Source: Arctopsyche grandis
Lineage: Eukaryota > Arthropoda > Insecta > Trichoptera > Hydropsychidae
DNA length: 64,000 nt
Reading direction: 5' to 3'
NCBI RefSeq assembly: GCF_051622035.1
Contig: NC_135355.1
Coordinates: forward strand, 4,774,001-4,838,000
Shown: piece after piece, positions 11,240 through 23,700 of the stretch
How positions within the stretch are numbered: position 1 is the stretch's first letter
Layout: the number at the start of each line of letters is the position of its first letter
Notes under the pieces: generated by a model
Told to the model about the DNA's origin: nothing
The model's input: only the letters and a program-made list of their open reading frames with translations
The model's database searches: none
Program-made: the position numbers and the translations under genes

Positions 11240-11540
11240 TGCTACGTTAATGCTAACTACTGAAAGGTCCCAGATTCAAGCTCTGGTTTGACTTCAATTA
11301 AAAAAAATGTTTCTGCAGTGCTGCTGGTCAGATTTGGATGTGTGTGACTCCAACTCGGTCGGTTTCAATCATAGAAGTATGATATTGACATAGACGAAAG
11401 GTGCACCAAATACGTTCTAAAATGGTACCCGAGAGAATTTTAAAGAATAAAGGGAAGATCGCAAGGAAGTTGGGTAGACGAAATCAGGAAAATGTGTGGG
11501 GTCAGATGGATGAAAGTTGCGCAAAACAGATAGTTATGTA
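11240..11540 (+). mobile_element. Retroelement remnants (SINE-like piece and LINE C-terminal end)
   Basis: GCTGCTGGTCAGATTTGGAT and GTGTGACTCCAACTCG (11325-11358) match the region just after the tRNA-like head of the SINE at 49430-49450. Downstream, one frame reads SWVDEIRKMCGVRWMKVAQN (about 11470-11528), the usual last segment of RTE/CR1-like LINE proteins (WVDDIRK ... WM-VAQ-R). Both are fragments; a preceding piece is in another frame. Confidence 0.5.
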
Positions 11541-11727
11541 GAGTTGCTAATATACAAATATAAGTATGTGCATACATATGTATGTACATATATAAAAATA
11601 AAACATACATAATATTGTAAATTTATATACATATGTATTGTAGAAATTTGTTGTAACCGTGAAAAACAACACTTGAATTTCGAACATCCTATTTGGTAAA
11701 TATGTGTTGTGCATTATTTGACAGTTA

Positions 11728-11827
11728 AGGATATCCGCGATCGTATTGACATGGGTTTCAGCATTGCAAGAAAAAAGTTACGAAAAGAGAAAGCATGTCT
11801 TTTAGACATACATATATAATATATAAA
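11728..11827 (+). promoter_or_regulatory. Promoter module of small secreted gene 2
   Basis: AGGATATCCGCGA (11728-11740) and GAAAAGAGAAAGCA (11782-11795) repeat the module upstream of the gene at 5172. Box starts are 54 bases apart here and 55 there, and box 1 lies 239 bases before the ATG in both. TATAAA lies at 11822-11827. Confidence 0.7.
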
Positions 11828-11966
11828 CGGATCATATTTACAGTAAACCTTTATTAGAAAATTAAACGTCACACACAACTGTGAGTTCGAGCCTTCTGAA
11901 TATAAACTATTAGTTTCATATCGAATTTTTTGATTAACGATTTTCGACATAAATTGACTGATCAAG

Positions 11967-12341
11967 ATGAAGTTTAACGCCATTTTACTTTTGCTGATTG
12001 TAATTGTACAAATTTTTCTCCCAAAATACATCGATGCAGTACCTGTTGAAGATTCAGTATCGAGGATACATTCAGAAGATGAAAATGAAGGAAGAAAATT
12101 CGGTGGAAATTTATCCCAAAATCCACTTCGCACTATCAGCAGATTCATTCATCAAATTGGATACTTTTTAGACCCCGGATTTCCGTTCTACACACCAGGA
12201 GCAGTAGGAAACTTCGAATATCCGGTCAATCCTGAAAATCAACCCCTTACGAGCGGAAGTCATAACGGAGATCATGATGCACATCACGACGCATATCATA
12301 GTCATCCATTTTCTCCATCTCATCATCATACTGCACATTAG
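11967..12341 (+). CDS. Small secreted protein, His-rich tail, paralogue of 5172-5543, 124 aa
   Basis: I do not recognise the family. A signal peptide (MKFNAILLLLIVIVQIFL ... YIDA, about 24 residues) precedes an acidic stretch (EDENEGRKFG). Then comes the block shared with the protein at 5172: SRFIHQIGYFLDPGF and PFYTPGAVGNFEYPVN, then NQPLTSGS. The conserved core can be written HQI-Y--DP-FPFYTPG-VG-F-YPVN. The last 30 residues differ: here they are His-rich (HDAHHDAYHSHP and SHHHTAH), while the paralogue ends Gln/Asn-rich. There is no intron within the coding part. AATAAA follows at 12430. A His-rich tail could bind metal or undergo cross-linking in a matrix; that is inference. Confidence 0.87.
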   Translation: MKFNAILLLLIVIVQIFLPKYIDAVPVEDSVSRIHSEDENEGRKFGGNLSQNPLRTISRFIHQIGYFLDPGFPFYTPGAVGNFEYPVNPENQPLTSGSHNGDHDAHHDAYHSHPFSPSHHHTAH

Positions 12342-12429
12342 TCATGATTATACTTGTGATAGATTTAAAATTAATGTATTATATTATAATAATTTATTGT
12401 TTACTTTTTTATGTGTGTGTATGTGAACG

Positions 12430-12435
12430 AATAAA
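12430..12435 (+). terminator. Polyadenylation signal of small secreted gene 2
   Basis: AATAAA within CGAATAAATAG, 90 bases after the stop. Confidence 0.6.
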
Positions 12436-12479
12436 TAGTTATTTAATATTTAAATAAATAAATACCATGTTTTAAGACA

Positions 12480-13700
12480 TCTATATATACCAATTGAAAA
12501 GTTTTCGGCGGAAGAACTCTACAAATAGAATGCAAAAGAAAAAAATTTTAAGCACCTCAAAAGATTGAACATTTTCAAGCGTGGACTGTAATTATAGGAC
12601 ATAAGAAATATTTTAGATTTGAATTATTTAAATGAAATACGCGCTGTGTTTATTATTAATGTGATATTTCCACTTTAAAATATATATTGTCGCATTTAGA
12701 AAAATAGTTTTGCTCCCTAGAACGAATCATTTGCGTATTAGAATAAAACATATTGTGCATTAAATAAATATATTGATGCTAAATAAAAAATGTATCGTTG
12801 AACAATATTTTATTTGTAGTATGAAATTAAAAAAAAATTCATTTAACAATAAAAAATTGCGCAGTTGAAAAACATGAAAGTGAATATGTATGTACATATA
12901 TGATGCACATGAAGGATGCGTTAATGCGCATTTCATTCATTTTAGGTTGCTTTATATTTCTCTGTTGTAAAAATAACTTATTCTTTAATATTTAAATGCT
13001 GACCTAACGAAATAAAATGGCTTTGTCTTGTTCTTTTTGTTTGTAATCTTGTTTTTATTTTTCATTTATTTATTAAAGGGCTTTTAGTCTTATTTCTTGT
13101 TTTATTTTTTAAGTGTACAAATATTATATTATGGAAACATATTTTTATATGCTCTTTTGTTTTAAAAATTTACAATAATTTTTTTCCATTGCCGTTTTTT
13201 CTTTAATGTATTATAAAATATTTTATTAAAATTGCACATTTATATTTTTAAATGATATAAAATATTTTTTAATTCACACAAAGTTCATGAAATGCTTTCG
13301 ATAAATGTGCATTTAAATTGTCCCCATATTTGTTATATTATACATTTAATATGTACATATGTACCACAAAGCTCTCATAATTTTTTTTAAATGATTTTTT
13401 TGATAATATTGATACAAATTGTTAAAATTTATGTAGGTTTCATATATTTTTTTCAATCTCTCTTAAGAAGTTATTTTTGGATAATAAAAAATAATAAACT
13501 CTTTTGGAAAATAGTTGGTGATTCACATTTGTCAAAGAATTTTGATTAATATTGACATAATAATGTATGTACGTATATTGAAGTATTTCCACTCGATCTT
13601 TCAATAAGTGAAGACAACTACCAGAGAGGCCGCTTTCATGGATAATTAATTCACAATAAAAAAATATTTGTCAAAAAGTAAACGGCATCGTTTGAAATCA
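12480..13700. other. Gene-free AT-rich DNA
   Basis: No supported coding frame, no tandem repeat and no transposon end recognised. It ends near the likely promoter of the N/Q-rich gene (TTTAAAAAG near 13710). Confidence 0.5.
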
Positions 13701-13783
13701 AGTATGCCATTTTAAAAAGCAGAACAGGACAAACCGGTACAAAATTTGGAAACTACCAGTCAATATAACATTGGGTTGTCGCA

Positions 13784-14741
13784 ATGTCGTGGAAGGTGCT
13801 CATCGTTGTAAGTCTATTATCAATTAGAACAGGCCTAATTACCGTACATTTACAAACTAAATTACTAGACATGTTTGAAATATGCAAAAATTTCATTCAC
13901 ACTTCAATTCAATCAGTGGTGATGATCATTTTCCTCATTAATTCTAGATTTTCTTCTACACAGAAGCGACGCCAATAACTTATAATCTTCGCAACGCCAG
14001 AGCTGGTTTGAATGACAATGTAGAACTTCCAACGAATTTATTCGACGATTACGTACCGAAAAATCCGAATAGCATCCTATCGACCAAAGTTACAGACAAC
14101 ATCCCTGCATATGTCCAGAATAACCCCGTGAAAAATCCAGAAAATCTAGCCGTCAATTTTGCACAGGAAAGACCTGTCAAAAACCAAAACACCATACAAT
14201 TGAATGGGCAAGACTTTGAAGTAATAGATGTTATTTCACTGGATGATTACCCAGCCAACACTCAACAACGATATCCAACACAGAACAATAAGCCTATAGA
14301 CATTCAGATACAACAATTTCCAGGTACAAAAGCTATTTTATTAAATGTATCCAATACTAAACTAATACTGTTTTACATGATTTGATAATTTCAGGATCGA
14401 ACAATCGTCCTTCAAATGATTTCCAAGTACAAAGTGAGCCTTTTGAAAACGCCATAGTAATAAATCAAAGACCTGCTAATAGTAATAACGGATTTCATCA
14501 AACACGTCCTCAAAATTTCAATGGCCAAATTGTCGCCCAATTCAATGAAAATCCAGGCCAAATCACAGGTCACATTCAATTTCCCCAAAATAATTATGGA
14601 ACAAATAATTTCGTAGGAGGACCTTCACATTCGGGTCCTCAGTATTACGGTCAACCACAACAGGGAAATCAAAATATCAATCATCTAATCAGAAATGGAA
14701 TTAATACCTTGGCCTCATTAGGAAACGCTTTCTTCGGATAG
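13784..14741 (+). CDS. N/Q-rich secreted protein of unknown family, 3 exons, 248 aa
   Basis: Coding exons 13784-13807, 13948-14323 and 14395-14741 join in frame (747 bases with stop). The first exon gives MSWKVLIV; the second continues IFFYTEATPITYNLRN, so the intron cuts a short signal peptide. The rest is low in hydrophobics and rich in Asn, Gln and Pro: repeated NPVKNPEN-like pieces near residues 60-90, a short ordered stretch QDFEVIDVISLDDYP, then Q/N/G-rich sequence (GPQYYGQPQQGNQN). It ends with a more regular, possibly helical segment, INTLASLGNAFFG. No Cys cluster or membrane span is seen. AATAAA lies at 14782. It is convergent with the CPR gene on the other strand. Composition resembles extracellular structural proteins, but I assign no function. 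Confidence 0.85.
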
Positions 14742-14781
14742 TAAATGTAATAATAGCCGATGTAAGTAATTAAAAAAAAGT

Positions 14782-14787
14782 AATAAA
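14782..14787 (+). terminator. Polyadenylation signal of the N/Q-rich gene
   Basis: AATAAA 40 bases after the stop. Candidate signals for the convergent CPR gene (TTTATT on the plus strand at about 14808-14818) lie just beyond, so the two 3' UTRs may overlap. Confidence 0.55.
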
Positions 14788-15081
14788 TTTCAATTGAAAC
14801 AAATTATTTATTTCATTTATTGCCTTATTTTTTTTTTGTATAGATTTCATAGTACAATTCAATACTGATATCATAACCTTTTTCGACGCCAAGTCAGCAC
14901 GTGGACGTATCGTTTAATAAATAATAGAATTTACACGTAAACATACTGGATGATGATGTAAAGCACAAACACTATAGTACATTTAGTTTACATACTGCTT
15001 AAAATATCACATACATTCGTATACGTATCACTGCGCTTATGAGATTATTTATAGGATTTCGCTTGTCGTCAATATTTATTG

Positions 15082-16910
15082 CTAGTAATTTCGTCCTTGT
15101 GGTTCGGGATGAGCTGCATTGTAAGCAATGGAATCTTGAATTGCCTTTGGAATAGGTGGAGGTGTTGGAATGTGAGCTCCCTGTGCTCTGTATCCATTTT
15201 CGTCAGCAATGTAAGTGATTGTGTAAAGTACTCCATCTGGACCGGTGTACGAATATGAGCCTTGCATTACCTGGTGATGAAAAAAATATGATTAAATAGG
15301 CGAATTTATATAAAAAATTTCAAATAATAATATAATGAAATACTTGTGCTTCAAGTTGTGATCCTTTATTCTTCAAAAATCCGTCTTCTTGAGCTCTAAT
15401 TCCGTTTCCAGTTTCGTAGCTGAAAGTTTACAGATTTCTTTAGTGTAAATTAACAATGTAATATTTAGATTTTGTTTTTGAAAAGTAATATTATTGTATT
15501 ATACTTGTAACGATAAGAGCCATCTACGTTCTGTTCGTTGTTATACTTTATTATGGGAACATCTTTCAAAGAATTATATGGAGATATTCTTTGGCTGTTT
15601 ACGGCCAATATTCCGAAAAGCAACACAATTGATACCTAAAGATAAAGTATAAATTAAAAATATGGAAAATTTTTTAATATAGTTACTTTCAAGCAATTTT
15701 AATAGGAAGAGATACACATGTAAATGTTATGGTATATTAAGTATATATTTTCTTTTTATTCATTTGTACGTATTTTATAAAGAAAAAGTTACGAAAATTT
15801 TGTATCCGACTTTTATTTATGATTTGATCATTTTGAAATACCAAAAATTCATTAGTTCAAAAAATTTCAAAAGTTCATTCTTAATTTTTTAAATTAAACA
15901 TATATCATGTGATTATAGTTTGAATATTAAACATTTTTCTTGATGGTGCATATTTAAATAAATAAACTAATTAGTGATTCACTTCAAAATTATTATTTTT
16001 TTATTTCAAAATTGACTAATTGTAAATTTTCTGGTCATGCGATTTCATCAAGGCTTGTTTTTGGAACTTGATTTGTTAAATATTACATACATATGTATGC
16101 TCTTTATATCAAAACTAAGGCATTAAAATTATTTTTTACTATATTTAGAACAAAATCACATTTATTTATTAAAACTTTATCAACATTAAAAAGTTTTTTA
16201 TTAGCAAACGCGCAAAAATTGTAAGTTTTTTTAAAAATCATTTGTGACGTTTATTTTTAAAAATCATTGATCAACTGTATTAATGCATCGATCAAAAGTA
16301 TTTAAAATGTTTTAATGCTTAAGTATTTAACAAAATTTTTTATAAATTAAAAATAAAATCATTGGTAAAATTAGCTTGACATCGTTTCAATTGTTCGTAT
16401 AAAAAACGTAAAATCATATTTTATAATTATTAAAATTCACATTATTAAATAATTATATTACATTTAAACTGCACCATTTATTCAGTTTAAATGTGTTTTA
16501 ATAAAAAAAAACGTTGGCGTCCGCGGTGTTGATAAAAATATATTCATACAATTTTATATATCATCGGCAATAATCGAAAATCCACGAAATTACATGTTTT
16601 TTGAAATTGCGCTATAAGGGCCATTAATTTTATAGACAGAACCCTTTTCATGTATTTACATAACTATCATTTTATTACTAAAAAGGTGATATTATAATAG
16701 ATGTATAAAATATATCATATAAAAAATGGTTGATAAATTTTGTCCCAAAAATAAGTTGTTTTTAATTCCTTTCTCAATATAATTGTATAAATAAATTTAT
16801 TATATGCCGAAAATTAATAAATAAGCATTGAAATCTACGAAATCACTTCAAATGATAATTGTACAATGAAAAGCATTGAAAATGAAAAAAAATAAACTCA
16901 CCACCTTCAT
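15082..16910 (-). CDS. RR-1-type cuticular protein (CPR family), 4 exons, 134 aa
   Basis: A chitin-binding cuticle protein. Minus-strand coding exons are 16910-16902 (Met-Lys-Val), 15635-15505, 15419-15344 and 15270-15082. Each junction has GT-AG borders and the total is 405 bases. The signal peptide is about 18 residues ([18 protein letters not shown]). The extended RR domain runs from [20 protein letters not shown] through [13 protein letters not shown] and [17 protein letters not shown] to [19 protein letters not shown]. It closes with the RR-1 tail [16 protein letters not shown]. It resembles the protein at 57872-59830 in exon phases and in the TPPPIP segment. Minus-strand TATA-like sequence (ATATAAGATAAAG) lies near plus 17025-17040. 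The first intron is long (1.27 kb). Confidence 0.93.
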
Positions 16911-17039
16911 GTTTAAACACTTGGAGTAAACTTTGAACAAATTTGTTTCGAATAAAACTCGATATATCCACGAGAGATGCTTCAGCGGCTGAAGACAGAC
17001 GTGCAATAGACCGAGATCGTCGACGACTTTATCTTATAT

Positions 17040-17640
17040 CGTCGTCCTAAAAATATGAGAACAACGATGAATGGTGCAGAAGTATCCTCGGATATGAATT
17101 ACATTGTTATTTATAGTGAATGGACTCGGTTCGCTGAAGATGGTGTGTTGCACACCTCCGGTACCCACAGGTAAGAACCACACCTCGATAATATCCTGAA
17201 CTCTGCGGATTGCGACATCAATCAAAAACCCAACGAAATGATTCGCCATTATGGAAAATGAACCTCGGCCTATCTCTCTCTCTTAAGGTCACATTTTCAA
17301 TTTTTTACCAAACCAATGCAAGATGGGTGTGCCCATCTTCAATGCATCCATTGTGCAGACTGTACCAATTTCGAATCGGTATCACCTTGAACATTCTTAA
17401 TGACTTCTAATAAAAATTACCACGGTCGAAATAGATTCGCACGATATGTTCAAACGTACACCATAGTTTTTCCTGTCGATATGAAAGTATCAGAGTTGCT
17501 GTTTTACAACGACTGATTTATTTCAGTGTTGTCACCATTTTCTTTAGGAGTATCATCAGTAAAATAAAACACCTTAGTTTATTGTAAACATTTTTGAGAC
17601 TTTAATCGAAATTTTATATATTTTTGAATGACCTGAATGA
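17040..17640. other. Intergenic DNA upstream of the CPR gene
   Basis: Short open frames on both strands (for example 17034-17249 minus, 17210-17410 plus) lack signal peptides, splice context or domains. I see no supported gene. Confidence 0.45.
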
Positions 17641-17643
17641 TTA

Positions 17644-18169
17644 CACTGTTCGACAAATGACGACTTTTTTTTGGTTGAGAGACGAGATATGACTTTTCTT
17701 ATACATAGATCTATGCCCAGTGAACACGAATATGTAAATTTCCTGTTAAACGAAAACAAAAAATTGTATGGCCAGAATACTATCCCAATAAACATATTTC
17801 AATAGAAAATACTCAATATAAAATAGTATTAACTGTGGGAAAAAATCCCAAGTGAAAATACATACTTTTGACTTTTAATTTGAACTGGACGACTACTTAG
17901 ATAGATTTGAAAGCTGAAAAGTACTACAAAAGAAAGATAAAATACCCAACTATAGATTCCAATATTCATATTGAACAGGAAATTGACAAATTTTGAGACA
18001 TCGACCGAACAACACCAAGATATAGAAAAATCGCGCGATTTAAAAAACAGATATATCTCCGTATCTTGAGCCAATCAACATTTATTATTACCAGATTCGT
18101 ATTTACTGGGCATAGATATATAAGAAAAGTCATATCTCGTCTCTAAACCATTTTTCGCGTCGAACAGTG
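17644..18169. mobile_element. Foldback MITE, copy A (526 bp, TTA duplication)
   Basis: Ends CACTGTTCGACA and (inverted) CACTGTTCGACG are flanked by TTA at 17641-17643 and 18170-18172. It shares most of its sequence with the longer copy at 24911-26600, including AGACGAGATATGACTTTTCT and CGCGCGATTT. TWA target duplications are typical of PIF/Harbinger, but no transposase is present to confirm this. Confidence 0.8.
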
Positions 18170-18365
18170 TTATTGTCAACAATAAAGCACGCGAGAGATA
18201 ATATCATATGAGCAATCGATTATAAAGGAAAATATTGTAGTCCTTTTTCGAAATCGTAAGCCTTCAGTGTGATTATCTGAATTTATTTAAGATCATATAT
18301 TGTATACCAACAGTCATAAATCTTTGCAAGACTTAAGATTTTTTACTGCAGGTCTTTCGTTGCGA

Positions 18366-18680
18366 ATCTATCTGATTTTCATTGAAACGGTTCCAACAAA
18401 TTGGCAACCTTACCCATTTTCTTGTGAATCTCAAGCTTACAGCAATCTCAAATTTCGCTCAATTGTATAAAATGCTGCAAATTTACACATTTAACCATAT
18501 ATGTCTCTGTGGATGTCAATTGATATGTATTTACTTTGTATAATACTAATATGAAATACTTGTTTCAAATGTACAATGTTTCTGGCCAGGAAGGCGCATT
18601 GGGTTTACCTGTTAGGCCTTCCTGGTGTATATGTATGTTATATAGGTATACATATATGTGTAAAAATAAATAATAATATG
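18366..18680 (+). mobile_element. SINE copy with LINE-type 3' hairpin
   Basis: The body ATCTGATTTTCATTGAAACG and CCATATATGTCTCTGTG matches the copies at 5985-6345 and 49085-49523. It ends with the hairpin at 18586-18625 and an AAAAATAAATAATAATA tail. The tRNA-derived head is missing, so the copy is 5'-truncated. Confidence 0.75.
18586..18625 (+). other. Conserved 3' hairpin, copy b (perfect 10-bp stem)
   Basis: CCAGGAAGGC and GCCTTCCTGG enclose the loop GCATTGGGTTTACCTGTTAG, identical to the loop in the LINE at 7831-7870. Confidence 0.9.
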
Positions 18681-18689
18681 TTCATTCAT

Positions 18690-20700
18690 AGTCATACAGA
18701 TATATCGTTTGCTAAGGTAATTTACTGGACTTCATATTAATTTTTTGTACATCTTTGATGCAATACAAAATACTGTCTGTGAGTCACCAAGTCAATTAAT
18801 TATTATCATTACAAAGAATCATTCTTTATCTATTAAATTATATAAGTATTGTTAATTTGCATAAGATAATCTGGGATTTATGGCGTTTTAAAAAGAGACA
18901 TTTTTTCGTGTAGCGGCTACTGCTAATACGTAATTATTATATAGGTTTTGTCAAAAGAAAAATTGTGTGGGAAAATGATGTCGTCTAATGTTGTAGTAGC
19001 TCCAAATTACGTAACTTTGAAATGCATAGATATTTTGTGATTCTATTATAATTTAAAAATTCCAACAAAGCTTAAGTTCAGAGAGACTACCCTTCGTTCG
19101 TGTTACCTTTAGCATTACTTGCTATGAAATCGGCATTTTCGAAATGAAACGTGTGTGGGTTTAATTATTCAACTGTCTAACATTTTCTCTACATATAATT
19201 GCATGGTTAATTTGCCTGACACCGTTAAGCCAATATATGTATGTAGTATAAATCGATATACGAACTCCTTGTCCGTATTATATGTAAGTACCTAATATAC
19301 ACACGTACATAGGTGTGAATTCTTAATATAAATGTTAATTATACTAATCAACTGATGATCACAAACAGGCGGAACAAATAATAGGGAGATTAGTTTTAAA
19401 CCAATTTGAGATATATCAATGCCTTGGTTGAGATAATAGCAGTAGCAGCAGTGAGTATTAGGTTTTATAGTTCTGTTTCCAGAGAATAAAAATCAGAAAA
19501 TATGTTAAATAGTTATTTAAATCCAGTACTGATCTGTGCACATTGATTTTAGATGCGACGCAGATCAAGACAGGGGAAACGAAGTTAAAAAAATAAATAA
19601 AGATCGGCCTAATTTATATAACACGAGCAGGAAACCTTTAGAAATGTATCAACATTGGCTTAAAAATCTTTATCGTAAATTTAGAATATATCTTTAAGAT
19701 GCTAAAAAAATCCTCTCCGTAGATCAAAATGGTATAAATTTGACTCAGGATAGTCTGGAAAAACGTATATATAATAGATATGTATAGGCTCAATGTGAGG
19801 CTTCAAATGTATTCGATTCCAGTAAAATAAAATTATGATAGTAATTAAAGATAGATTCTCCTAATTCGAAATTTTTTGAAAGGTCAAATAAGGTTTGAAT
19901 TAAGGAATGAAACAATATGTATCCATATTTAATGTACTCTAAATAATAACGGCAAATTTTATCATGTAATTTTATATAATAGTACAGGAAATGCTTTTGA
20001 ATTGAACTTATGTAAGTTAAATGGTAACTATTATTTTATTATTATAATATCAGTAATTTATGAATTAGTACATGTAAAGATAATATTGTAATAATAGTAA
20101 AGATGATATACTCGTGCGATATTAATTTGTACAATTACAACTCTATATCTTATTCATTTTAATCGATCCGTCACTTGACCCAGGTTCACTTTAATTACAA
20201 ACGCTTAAGCGAATATGAGTTCAAATTTATTTATCATTTTAATTATTAATATATATATACATATATATATATATATGAATTGTATGGAACGATATGATTT
20301 TATTGACGGCTAAAACTTTCACCATCTTTCAGTTTCAGGATGTTCAAATGTCAATAATCATGCTAAAATTGTTCTCATATTGATTCCAGATTATTACCAA
20401 TATTTAAATACATACATATATATACCTATCGAAGTACAAAGGGCAAATATCTCTTCGTTTTGTTCAACATTTTGCTGTATTATTGACTGGTTAAGGTCAG
20501 ACGATACGGTGAATTGGCGTTTATTACCATATTGTCGATTATGGATCGTTTTGTTCCGATACCTATGCATTTTTCACAATCAGACCGATCGCATTTCGAA
20601 ACATCAAATCGATCTTCCTATACACAAAACGGGTACAATTAGTGGGTAATTCATTAAAGAAAGTTTGTCACAACCCATAATGATTTACGTTGCGAAAATA
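18690..20700. other. Gene-free AT-rich DNA
   Basis: Contains TA-rich stretches (20240-20275) but no supported gene, element end or tandem array. A frame at 20380-20649 has no signal peptide, domain or splice context. Confidence 0.5.
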
Positions 20701-20715
20701 AATAAAAATTCCGAA

Positions 20716-20723
20716 TATATAAA
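20716..20723 (+). promoter_or_regulatory. TATA box of the His/Asp-rich repeat gene
   Basis: TATATAAAGG, 66 bases before the ATG at 20782. Transcription would start near 20748. Confidence 0.7.
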
Positions 20724-20781
20724 GGCTCTAATGTCAAAGATTGCACATTAAATGTTTATGAGCTTCTGTAAAAACATCAAA

Positions 20782-23700
20782 ATGAATTTAGTAAGTATTT
20801 CCATAGAAATCTCAATTAAATATTGTACATCCATACTAAAATAGCTTTGTTTATTGCAGATTTGTGTATATGTATTTGCATTATTTGCAATTGTGCATTG
20901 TGGTGAGTACGGATTGCCGCCTAAAAATGCGCACAATACCAATTTCCTTCCTGGAATTAGGCAACCGGAGAGGCCAAGTAGACCAATCATAGTTCCCGAA
21001 TTGGAAGATCAAACACTGAAAATATCCCAAGGATATGAAATCAATATTCACAACGAAATTCCACCCTTTGAGTTCCCCGAACAACCTTTACCGGGTAAAC
21101 CAATCATACAGCTAGAAAGCGAGCCTGCTGATATTTTAGACATCCGTAAAGTCTCTTCTGGTGACTTTGGACTTCCAGTTATTGGTGGTTTAAATATCAA
21201 AAATGCTGTGCCTGTATCCGGTGCTTTCAATATTGATATCCACCACGTTGAAAACGGAGTGATGACCGTAAAACATGTGCCTGTATCCTTTGAAAATGGA
21301 ATCTTACATCAAACTGGTGCTTTTGGATCAGGAAACTCCCAAGCTTACACGATTGAATTAAATACAAACAGTGCTGATTCTCACCACGACGCAAAGTCTG
21401 AAAATAGTATAGAAAATTCGCAAGCTTTTGAAATCAACATCCATCATGATGATGGTGCTGGAAGTGATGTAGAGCACGTGCCTGTATCTCACCCATCACA
21501 AGCATTCTCTATAAATCAACATCACGATGATACCCTATTAATTTCTCACGATATTGTGCCTGAATCTCATCCATCTCAAGCTTTTTCTATTGATGAACAT
21601 CATGATGACACCGTAGCTAACTCTCAAGCTTTTGATATCAACTTGCACCATGATGATAGTGCCGAAAACAATGGAGGACAGGGAACATTCTTTACTGACG
21701 AGCATCACGATGGAACCTTAGGAACCTCCCCCGCATTTGATATCAACATCCATCATCCTGATATTGTGCCTGTATCTCATCCATCTCAAGCTTTTTCTAT
21801 TGATGAACATCACGATGACACCGTAGCTAACTCTCAAGCTTTCGATATTAACTTGCATCATGATGATAGTAGCGAGAACAATGGAGGTCACGGAACTGTA
21901 TCTGATCTATCGCAAGCATTTTCAATTGATGAGCATAACGATGGTACCGCAGGAATCTCCCACGCGTTTGATATCAACATCCATCACCCCGATATTGTGC
22001 CTGTATCTAATCCATCCCAAGCTTTCTCCACTCTTGAACATCACGATGATACCGTAGCAAACTCTCAAGCTTTCGATATCAACTTGCATCATGATGATAG
22101 TGCTGAAAACAATGGAGGGCATGGAGCATTTTCTATTGACGAGCATCACGATGATAACCTAGGAACCTCCCACGCATTTGATATCAACATCCATCATCCC
22201 GATATTGTGCCTGTATCTCATCCATCTCAAGCTTTTTCTATTGATGAACATCACGATGACACCGTAGCTAACTCTCAAGCTTTCGATATTAACTTGCATC
22301 ATGATGATAGTAGCGAGAACAATGGAGGTCACGGAACTGTATCTGACCTATCGCAAGCATTTTCAATTGATGAGCATAACGATGGTACCGCAGGAATCTC
22401 CCACGCGTTTGATATCAACATCCATCATCCCGATATTGTGCCTGTATCTAATCCATCCCAAGCTTTCTCCACTCTTGAACATCACGATGACACCGTAGCA
22501 AACTCTCAAGCTTTCGATATCAACTTGCACCATGATGATAGTGCTGAAAAAAATGGAGGGAATGGAGCATTCTCTATTGACGAGCATCACGATGGTAACT
22601 TTGGAACCTCCCACGCGTTTGATATCAACATCCATCATCCCGATATTGTGCCCGTATCCCATCCATCTCAAGCTTTCTCTATTGATGAACATCACGATGA
22701 TACTGTAGCCAATTCGCAAGCTTTCGACATCAACTTGCACCACGATGATAGTGCTGGATTACACGAAGATCACGTACCTGCATCTCATCCATCTCAAGCT
22801 TTCTCTATAAATGAACATCACGATGATACCCTAGTCAACTCCCATGCTTTTGATATCAACATCCATCATCCCGATATTGTGCCTGTATCTAATCCATCCC
22901 AAGCTTTCTCCACTCTTGAACATCACGATGACACCGTAGCAAACTCTCAAGCTTTCGATATCAACTTGCACCATGATGATAGTGCTGAAAAAAATGGAGG
23001 GAATGGAGCATTCTCTATTGACGAGCATCACGATGGTAACTTTGGAACCTCCCACGCGTTTGATATCAACATCCATCATCCCGATATTGTGCCCGTATCC
23101 CATCCATCTCAAGCTTTCTCTATTGATGAACATCACGATGATACTGTAGCCAATTCGCAAGCTTTCGATATCAACTTGCACCACGATGATAGTGCTGGAT
23201 TACACGAAGAGCACGTACCTGCATCTCATCCATCTCAAGCTTTCTCTATAAATGAACATCACGATGATACCCTAGTCAACTCCCATGCGTTTGATATCAA
23301 CATCCATCATCCCGATATTGTGCCTGTATCTAATCCATCCCAAGCTTTCTCTACTCTTGAACATCACGATGACACCGTAGCAAACTCTCAAGCTTTCGAT
23401 ATCAACTTGCACCATGATGATAGTGCTGAAAACAATGGAGGGAATGGAGCATTCTCTATTGACGAGCATCACGATGGTAACTTAGAAACCTCCCATGCTT
23501 TTGATATCAACATCCATCATCCCGATATTGTGCCTGTATCTCATCCATCCCAAGCATTTTCTTTCAATGAACATCACGATGATGCTATTTCAAACTCCCA
23601 TGCTTTCGATATCAATATTCATCATGCCGATTCAGGAGACTCTCATCACGATTCTGAAGTCCAAGTAGAAGATTTGGGTGTCATTTCCCATGACGCATTC

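Noticed and set aside
17034-17249. 71-codon minus-strand frame upstream of the CPR gene
   Set aside because: No signal peptide, domain, or splice context; overlaps the region between promoter and MITE.
21860-23472. Several 65-126-codon frames on both strands over the His/Asp repeat
   Set aside because: They repeat with the array and are other-frame readings of the same codons; there are no starts, signals or splice sites of their own.
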